The notes beneath the pieces are model-generated. The model made no database searches, was not told the origin of the DNA, and saw nothing but the letters and a program-made list of their open reading frames with translations. A stretch of 64,000 nucleotides of DNA from Lactarius indigo (lineage: Eukaryota; Basidiomycota; Agaricomycetes; Russulales; Russulaceae), in contig JAFKAC010000005.1 of assembly GCA_025766275.1 (NCBI GenBank), forward strand, positions 1,674,001 through 1,738,000. Direction: 5' to 3'. A program made the position numbers and the translations under genes. Positions 56,381 through 64,000 of this stretch are shown piece by piece (within the stretch, counting starts at the first letter, position 1; each line of letters opens with the position of its first letter).

Positions 56381-59223
56381 ATGGCATCGACAGAGACACA
56401 AGCGCCGAAACGTCTTTTAAAGCCCACCTCGTTATTCGCTTCCAGACGCATCTCTATTTCAGGTTCATCCGAGTCCTCTCGCTCTTCGACACCACTGAAT
56501 CCCTTCGCATCTGCCAAGAAATTCAAAGCAGCTCTTTCATCAGAAGCCCGCACTCGTACAACTGTAAAAATAAAACCTCCTGCGGCTGCTGCTCCCCCTG
56601 CTCCAGGAACGCCGACGAAACGCGATCTGGTGAGACCTAAGACTCCCGGCACACCGCGACAAGGAGAGGATGACCCGCTTCGGGACGATCGTAGCGAGAT
56701 GGATGTTAGCAGAGTCGATCCGGAGGACGTTCTTGTAGACTGGGAAACTGTCGAACCGGGCGACATCTCTGGCGAGGTGGACGAGAACTTCCTCCGCACC
56801 ACTGCGAACAGCAACAAAGACGATAAAGTCCTCGTCTCTATTCGCGTGCGACCGTCAGATGCTTCCACCGCATGGGAAGCACAAGCGAACACAAAGTCAA
56901 TCAAGCTCTTGCCCCAGCACCATCGCAACGCTGCGACCTCCCCTCCTATCTTCAACTTCGATGAGATTTTGACCGGTTCGGATAACAAGTCAGTGTACAA
57001 TGCCGTCGCGCGTAACCACGTGTGTGCCGCTATGGACGGCTACAATGCCGTCATCTTTGCGTATGGCCAAACGGCTAGCGGAAAGACCTTTACTCTGGTC
57101 TGTCTGTCCAATGTCCAGCATGTATTCTGTCCTGACACGTCCTGCAGTCCGGCGACGACGACCAGCCCGGAATCATCCCGCGTGCGATGAAAGATGTTTT
57201 CGCATGTATCCGCCGCACACCAGCACGCGAATATCTACTGCGCTGCTCCTATCTCGAAATATACAACGAGACAATTTATGACCTCCTCGCACCTTCCTCC
57301 GCCCCTGCCGTACAACTGCAGGGTAGCGGAGCCAATGTGTGGCTAGCGCCTCTCCGCGAGGAGGTAGTGACAAGCCTCGCGGGTGTACGTGCGGTGATTG
57401 CGCGTGGATGGGCGGCACGGCGCACGGCGAGCACCGACTGGAACGACCGAAGCAGTCGTAGCCACAGCGTGTTCCGTGTGGTGATCGAAAGTCGAGAACG
57501 GGGTGACACCAGTGGGGGCCGGCAGACCCCGGGCTTACCGTCGCGTCCGCCAACGCCCGGTGGGCCGAAGCTGCAATCGATCGGAGGACGGAGCGTGCAG
57601 ACGAGCGTGCTCAGCCTAATTGACCTGGCGGGGTCGGAGAAGGCGACTTCGGACAAGGAGCGCACGCGGGAAGGAAAGTTCATCAACACGAGGTGCGCGG
57701 TTCGTTGGCCTTGATCGCTGGTTTTACGATGGTGCTTCAGTTTGCTCACGCTTGGGAGCGTGATTGCGACGCTTGCCGAAAACGCGTCGAAAGGGAAGAG
57801 GTAAATGTGGAATCACCTCTTTGGCTCGAAGTTCCTGCTGACGCTGTTAAAGTGATCATGTCCCATTCCGCAACTCCAAACTTACGCGCATGCTTCAACC
57901 GTCGCTGTCCGGCGACGCTCGCATCTCTGTAATCTGCACACTCAACCCGGACGTCAACGCTGTCGGCGAGTCAACGAGCACGCTGCTGTTCGCTCAACGC
58001 ATCAAGAAAGTGCAGCTGAACGCGAAGAAAAAAGAAATCGTTGACACCGATGCGCTCCTCGAGCGCTACCGACAAGAAATCGAGGAGCTCAAGAAGCGCC
58101 TTACAGAGAAGGAGAAGGGGGCAGAGGCTCCAGAGAAGACTCGGCGCCTCTCCGCACGCGAGGTGATACCCTGCGTCGTCGTCTTGCGTCTTGAAATTTG
58201 ACTGGGATGTGCAGCAACTGGACGAGAGCAAGGCGATGAAAGACCTCAACGCGCGCATCAAACAGCTCACCAACCTTATCCTCACAAGCCAAACAGTCGA
58301 CGAAAACCGTGGGGACGAGTCTCGTCCGGCGAGTCCCTCCAAGGTCGACTTTGACATGACACCATACCAAGTACGCTTCCCTTCTCCCCTCCCCGTTCTC
58401 TCTCACACATACATACACAGCTCCAACAAGAACTCCTCTCCGCACGCCGCGAAATCGAGTCGCAAGGGACGCAGATCCTCGCACTCGAAGCGGCACTACA
58501 GGCACGGCCCGAGTTGCCACCCGACGCGCCAGAGAGCGAGAAGGACCGCCTGCTCGGCGAGCAAGCGCGTAACATCCGCGAGCTCGAGATGGTTATCAAA
58601 GGCTACGAGGACAACCTCGGTGCACCGCTGCGCGCTGTGCGCGAGGATGTCGAGCGCGAATGGGGCGCGCGTCTCGCGGCCGAAGAGGCGAAGCGCAAGG
58701 AAGCAGATGCGTGGGCCGCAGAGCTCGCACGGGGACTCGAGAAGGAGAAAAAGGTCCGCACGTCCAACCTATCACAACTGTTGCTGTGGGCCGACGGATC
58801 GGCTTTTGCGCGAATATTTAAATATAGGCACGGCAGCAGTTGGAAGATGAACGCCGCGCGCTCGCGGCGTTCGTGACCAAGTTTGACTCACTCACCGCGG
58901 GACTCTCGTCCTCGGCGTCACTGTCGAGTCTGGTGGGCGGCGGTAGTACGCCGCCGCGCGCTGCGATGGCCAAATCACCCCTCGCGCGCCTACCACCTAT
59001 CGTTGAATCGCCCTTGCGCATGGACCTCGGCGGCCTGCGCGCGGAGCCGAGCCTACTGGAGGAGAAATGGGACGCCGTAGGCGGGCTGTCGTTCGACGAC
59101 GAGAGCTTCGAGGCGGACCGCGCACTCGGCAGCAGTAGTCCGAAGCGCGTGCAGAACACGGGCAAGCGCGTCGAGAGCCCAACACGGGGAATACTAGAGG
59201 GAAAGGAAAATCTACCCGCGTGA
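56381..59223 (+). CDS. Kinesin-7-type motor protein (Tea2/Kip2/CENP-E class)
   Basis: Plus-end-directed microtubule motor. A basic Ser/Pro-rich N-terminus (about 150 residues) precedes the motor: KVLVSIRVRPSD, PPIFNFDEIL, P-loop GQTASGKTFTL (about 57,064-57,100, then an intron), YLEIYNETIYDLL, switch I NDRSSRSHSVFR, switch II LIDLAGSEKA, then SLLTLGSVIATLAENASKGK (57,755 region, after an intron) and PFRNSKLTRMLQPSL. The neck-linker/coil sequence KKKEIVDTDALLERYRQEIE is typical of kinesin-7. Coiled coil continues (EKDRLLGEQARNIRELEMVI), ending in a Ser-rich tail with KENLPA. About seven exons, no frame breaks seen. Exact subtype is inferred. Confidence 0.88.
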
Positions 59224-59518
59224 TGCACCTCGTGCACACGCGCACGCATGTGATCAGCTGGCGATCTGTACCGTTATTGTTGTGGCGTGATATTGTTTTG
59301 CGTGTTGCGTATGCTATATTTGAGGAACAGATGTACGATGTACCACCCACATTCCATAGTTGTCCTACTTGAAAGTCCTGCTCGAATGAGACAGGCTGGA
59401 TACCTTTCTGAATGAAGCATCGCAGAGGGTCTAGTGTCAAAAAACGCATGAATGAAAATGAGACTGAGTCCATAGCGAGAGCGAGAAGAGTGCAAAGGTC
59501 ATTAAGAGACTGCCGTAT

Positions 59519-60670
59519 TCAGTATGTACCCCAAAGGTATCGCCACAAACCAAAAATGATGTTCAGAATAAAACCCACGACCAAGCCCATCTGCATGCGC
59601 CGCCTACACCGCGTGTGAACATCATCGTCGACTCCAAGAAGGAAGGGGAGAGGCGTACGAAAACACGGTGCTCTCCGGCGTATCGAGAGCGTGACCACTC
59701 TCCCAGAAAGCGGCGGGCTTTGGCGCGCGCAGGAAAAAGAAGGGGAGGAGCGGGAAGAAGAAGCCAATGATGATGCCATTGAGCACCGCTCGCGCGCGCG
59801 AGTCGCTCTCGGCCGACCCACCACCCGCACCGCCGCCCCCGCCGAGGCCGTCGATCCACTGCTCCTCGAGCGCGCGCGCGTGCTCCTCGTCTACAAGAGA
59901 GGTTATAGTGGGACGAAAAGGGGGAAGAAGCGGACGCACATTCTTCTTCGGTTGGGAACTCGGACGTGGAGAGGTAGTCCGCGACGGAGCGCGAGTGGAA
60001 CTGTCTCCGGATGTTGAGGATGTCCTCTTCCGAGAAGCCTGCAGAAGCGAGCCGATCAAAGCCGCGCAAAGGCTTGATTTGTGCCTCCTGTGTGCAGCCG
60101 CGACGCGATTGCGCCAAGGTCGTCAGCCGTAACGAAGAAGGAAAGGAAATGGTGAATAGCGGAGGCGTACCTGGGCCTGTGCATCGTCGTCGTCCTCGCC
60201 TTCGGAGAGCTGTGGTCCGACGGAGCATTGCAGCAGCCAGGGTCCTGCGCTTGGCGCTGCAGGACTAGGTGTAGTCGGTGCTATTAATGAGTCGGCGCCG
60301 TCTTTGTCTTTTGCGGCGGCGCGCTGCTGGCGCTCCTCGAGCGTGCCGAGCCATGACGCCAGCTGCGTGCTGTCGGTGAGCAGGCGCCCAGCGTGTATGA
60401 GGCGCAGGCGGCGGCGCTGCAGCTGAGGGCGCGCATCACGGATCTGAGGTGCTCTGCAGTTGGAAAGACATGTATATATACGAGGCGTATGAGGCGTACT
60501 TTGAGTTTGACGTCGTGCACCGAGTCGTGCTCGGTAAGGCGCAAGACGAGGTCCTGGACACCTTCGGTGAATCGTACCATTAACTCATGTGGGGTCGAAC
60601 CGCCATTTTCGGGTACGTCTTCAGAAATAGGATCGGCACGCTGCTTGCCCTTGGCCTTTTCGCTGAGCAT
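59519..60670 (-). CDS. DSC3: DSC E3 ubiquitin ligase subunit 3
   Basis: Subunit of the Golgi/endosome Dsc ubiquitin-ligase complex that cleaves SREBP and degrades orphan membrane proteins. Starts MLSEKAKGKQRADPI. The ubiquitin-like domain is LMVRFTEGVQDLVLRLTEHD, then RRRLRLIHAGRLLTDSTQLA. A second conserved region follows (GFDRLASAGFSEEDILNIRR, DEEHARALEEQWIDGL) and two C-terminal membrane helices (GIIIGFFFPLLPFFFLR; LVVGFILNIIFGLWRYLWG). The last intron (donor gtacgcct near 59,665) joins TVFS to RRMQMG in frame. Four to five exons. Confidence 0.85.
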
Positions 60671-60834
60671 CGTCGTGTGGTCAGAGGTGTGGGGTGTGCA
60701 GTGCAGGTGACTCGGTATATTCAAGTGTGTTATTACATAATAAACGCAGTACATCCGCTTCTACCCTAACACGATATTCATTCAGTGGCGGTATCAGATG
60801 ATTGTTGGGCGCCGTATGGAGAGTCTGAAGGGAT

Positions 60835-61539
60835 TTAGATCGTCTTCGCACTCACACCTTGGGTATCTGACTCACAGTAATCATACACAACACGGGCTTG
60901 CACAACTTTACCACCAGGTTTTTCGGTAAATTTAATGCGTCTCGTGTAGCGCCTTTCTCCCTTGACTTCTTCAAAGCCCCATACCTATAGTGGCGGTATT
61001 TATTAATGACCCCCTGGTTCGAAACCAAGGCCGAGACAACACACCTCGTCCGAGGTCCAGCTGTACCCGCTCTTGTTGGTGTCGCTCTCAATCGATGAAG
61101 CGATGACACCATGTTCCACCGTGTCAGGAAGCCAACCACCCTTCAAAAAGTCGTCCTCGATGTCCCCCACGTTACGCCTTCTGGATTTGCCGACGACATG
61201 TCCGAACAAATAATCATAATGATCCTTTTTTGTCCAATCCAGGACTCGCAACTCGGTGGTTCCAGGAATGCCGACAAGAGTTTGATCCGAGTCAACATGT
61301 TCGACACCGTTCTCGTCCTTGTAATGTTTGACGTAAAGGGTGATGGTACCGTAGCTGATGGCAGTGCGATTGATCCAGCTGACACCTTGCATGCTCATGA
61401 TTCCATCGGTATCATCGCTTAGCTCCTTGTTCTACTGAGCGGTAAGAGCGGAAGCACCAGAAAAGTATAACAATAGGCATCTGACCATAACGTATACCGC
61501 ACTAACGTTTAGAGTCGACAGGTCCTTAGGTGCAGCCAT
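60835..61539 (-). CDS. Conserved fungal hypothetical protein (lipocalin/calycin-like beta barrel)
   Basis: About 190 residues, starts MAAPKDLSTLNVSAVYVMNK. After a 60-bp intron it continues ELSDDTDGIMSMQGVSW, TLYVKHYKDENGVEHVDSDQ, TLVGIPGTTELRVLDWTKKD, then WGFEEVKGERRYTRRIKF and KVVQARVVYDY. Alternating hydrophobic residues suggest a beta-barrel. Homologues without known function are common in Agaricomycetes and ascomycetes. Three exons, ending just after DTQGVSAKTI at 60,835, or slightly earlier if the GTGAGT after YDYC is a donor. Confidence 0.75.
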
Positions 61540-62209
61540 AGTAGGAAACGGAATAGTAGAAGGCGGACAGTTTGGGGGACATGACCATATCAGTGGGGAG
61601 AGCGCCTGACTGGCCTCCTCGTGACCAATGCGAGGCGACGTGCGTCACGGTGTTCCCTCGGATTGCGCATGGATTGCGCAATCGTTGTATCATTCAGAGA
61701 GAAAGGAATATAAGACAGAAACTGAGCAAAATTTTCAGCGCTTTCAACCCCATTCCCTTCAATGCGTCCACTCCATACCTGCCTGCGCAGCGCATGCCGA
61801 CCACCCTGTCTACCTCAACAGTCCGCTAGTAATATTCGATCTGGCTTCCATTCTCGGAACATGAGGGTGTAATGTGGATACTATTGGATTGGGGCATCTG
61901 ATCTTCTACTCCAAGCACATGCGTTGTTTTGTACGTTCCTACTACCCTAGAATCGCACGTGCTATGCCAGAACGCGCACTCTTCGTCATGGTCTGTCTAG
62001 ACACAGCTGTACGAAGCTCTCAGGTCCCGATCCGCTCGGCACGCTCAGCACACAGGCGCTATTCTTGTGTATTTGGTTTTTGACACGACGGCCGAACTCG
62101 CTTGCGGGTCCAAGTCAGCTGGTTTCATCGTTTCGGCCCGGCAATCTCTGTCCATTTATAAAACACCAAGCCAACTACGGATCTTGCGATTGTAAACTCC
62201 TCCATCACC
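61540..62209. other. Divergent promoter region before EGT1
   Basis: Upstream of both the hypothetical protein (-) and EGT1 (+). No gene seen. Confidence 0.5.
62155..62163 (+). promoter_or_regulatory. TATA box candidate before EGT1
   Basis: TTTATAAA about 47-55 bp upstream of the EGT1 ATG at 62,210. Confidence 0.5.
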
Positions 62210-64000
62210 ATGTCTGCGCGTATCATCGATGTACGCTTGAACGATAAAGTTTCCAACGGTGAAGCCAACATCCGTGATGATGTCATCAAAGGTCTCTCGC
62301 GGCCTAATGGTCAAAAGACTCTCCCAACGCTCTTGCTTTATGATGAGGAGGGCCTCCGCATTTATGACGAAATTACCGTCCGTGCCGACGAGTATTATTT
62401 GTTCTCCGCTGAAGAGAACCTCCTCAAGAGTCACGCAAACGAGATTGTTCAAATTATGCACAATCGACCTGAATGTGATGGCTACGGACCTGTCGAGAGC
62501 GTTGTGCTCGAGCTCGGCGCTGGGTGAGTCCTTATAATTATTGTTTTCCTCCGGGCATACAGTACACGCTGGAACGACTTCGGTGTTCACCCTTTGCTCC
62601 CGTGACTTCCCTTAATGGGTTCATTTACTCACCCTGTCACTGAGGTGCCAGGGGTTCTGCGAAAGTAATGCCATAGGTGGTTCTGCGCCATCTTCATGGC
62701 TTCATATATTGAGGATAAGCGCGACCATGCATGGAAACTGTCTCATTTTCACCCCATTATTTCCATCAATTGTTTTCGCTGACGCCGGTTTGCGTTTGGT
62801 ATAAAACAGTGCCTTGCGCAAGACATCCCACATCCTCTCTGCACTCTCAAAGTTAGTGCCTGAGAAGATGTCTCCTGCACCTATCACCTATTATGCACTC
62901 GACCTCGAGCAACGCGAACTCGGACGTACCCTCGATCAACTAGCGGCATCGCCCGTTGGGCCCGAGATACAAGATAAAGTCGACGCCCGTGGCCTTTGGG
63001 GCACGTATCAAGGCGGACTCAAGTTTGTCGAGGAAGGTGGCTTGCGTGGTCGCAATACCGCTGTGGCGGCGGCAGCCCGTGTCCGTTCCTTGAGCGCTGA
63101 TAGCGCCGCCACTCAACCGTCGTCGCCGTCCTCATCGGAGCGAGACTCCGTCGAGACATCACTCTCGACTCCAGACATAGCGGCCCTCGAGACACCGTTA
63201 CACGTACTGTTTTTGGGATCCTCACTCGGAAACTTCTCTCGGGGTGAAGATGCCGCGTTCCTGAAGGCGCTTCCATTACGCGCAGGAAAGGGTGACACAC
63301 TACTCATTGGCCTTGATCATGGGATCGATGGTGCCCGCATAGAACGCGCATACAATGACCGGGCGGGTATCACCCGACGCTTCATCCTCAATGGGCTCAA
63401 AGGCGCTGGTAGGGCACTGGGAGATGAAAACCTTTTTGCGCCAGAGAAGTGGGAGTACGTTGGCCGCTATAATGCGAACGAACGTTAGTCGTTGCTTCCA
63501 ATGTCGACTTGCGTAAGATGGCTGACAGCTGTGAATTTAATGTGGTTTAGGTCGCCATGAGGCGTTCTATCGTTCGCGCGCCGCGCAGATGGTGCGCGAT
63601 CCCCAAACCCAAACCGAGTTAGCGTTCCTTGCGGATGAGCTCGTGAATGTAGAACAGTCGCTCAAGGTTTGCTCTGTTAATTTATCCCCATCCGTACCTG
63701 GACTCACAGGCACCGACTTTTGTGCCCTAGTACACTGAAAGGGACACCCATAGACTTTTCACGGAAGCCAATTTGCGCCCATTGAGGCGTTGGGTCGATG
63801 CCGACTCGGGTTATTCCCTTTGGCTCCTCGAACGACCACCATTCAACTTCCGACTCTTGCAGTCCCCGGCCTCGGTATTATCGAATACACCGTTTGGCGT
63901 CCCGGATCTTCGGGACTTCCAAGAGATGTGGGCGGCATGGGATTTCATTACACAAAAGATGATCCCCGAGTCGATGATGTTCGAGAAACCAATCGATTTA
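62210..64000 (+). CDS. EGT1: Ergothioneine biosynthesis protein Egt1, 5' part
   Basis: Bifunctional fungal enzyme: an N-terminal histidine N-alpha-trimethyltransferase (EgtD-like) and a C-terminal sulfoxide synthase (EgtB-like), of which only the first and the linker are inside the window. Starts MSARIIDVRLNDKVSNGEAN. EgtD landmarks: LLYDEEGLRIYDEITVRADE, YYLFSAEENLLKSHANEIVQ, motif I VVLELGAG split by a 285-bp intron (62,525-62,809), YYALDLEQRELGRTL, HVLFLGSSLGNFSRGEDAAF and DTLLIGLDHG. Introns near 63,484 and 63,667. The last bases (QEMWAAWDFITQKMIPESMM) begin the DinB-like domain. The protein is cut by the window end, not broken. Confidence 0.92.

Noticed and set aside
59620..59720. Apparent frame break before the last helix of DSC3
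   Set aside because: A donor at gtacgcct and acceptor at ggtgtag join TVFS to RRMQMG in frame.
61010..61030. Possible tRNA B box (GGTTCGAAACC)
   Set aside because: No A box or cloverleaf can be formed upstream; the match lies in an intron of the hypothetical gene.

Overview
The window is nuclear DNA of a filamentous basidiomycete, most likely an Agaricomycete. The evidence is dense genes on both strands, almost all split by 50-65 bp GT-AG introns, short intergenic gaps, several F-box genes, two AMP-ligase paralogues in tandem, and proteins that read as clear fungal orthologues (Ypk1, Dsc3, Wss1, Egt1, Nca2, Mir1). No tRNA, rRNA, CRISPR array or intact transposon was seen.

Layout. 1-16.7 kb: 3' end of a Ypk1-type AGC kinase; an amino-acid permease divergent from a G-patch protein; an F-box/LRR-like gene; a PQ-loop transporter with a small membrane ORF 9 nt downstream; prohibitin-2; the meiotic MutS homologue MSH5; a mitochondrial phosphate carrier. 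16.7-25.2 kb: an accessory island with three copies (one truncated) of a TPR plus F-box gene family, surrounding a Crinkler-like gene that joins a ubiquitin-like header, a candidate PD-(D/E)XK nuclease and a protein kinase. 25.4-33.5 kb: compact housekeeping block: RPT5, EAF6, RRP40, VPS37, NCA2 and WSS1. 34.4-41.3 kb: metabolic block with two AMP-dependent ligases in tandem and an aryl-alcohol-dehydrogenase-type aldo-keto reductase. 41.9-49.1 kb: GUT2, an unrecognised low-complexity gene and a SAM methyltransferase. 49.1-56.4 kb: gene-poor stretch with one F-box gene, one NmrA-like gene and a decayed NmrA fragment. 56.4-64 kb: a kinesin-7, DSC3, a conserved hypothetical protein and the 5' part of the ergothioneine synthase gene EGT1.

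The housekeeping genes have no shared pathway, although several are mitochondrial (PHB2, MIR1, NCA2, GUT2) and several act in protein turnover (RPT5, DSC3, WSS1, F-box proteins). The most unusual content is the Crinkler/nuclease/kinase gene inside the F-box duplication island, a 6-nt microexon and a GC-AG intron in WSS1, two very tightly spaced same-strand gene pairs, and recurrent single-base insertions that break conserved reading frames (two in PHB2). The insertions look more like residual sequencing errors than real gene decay.
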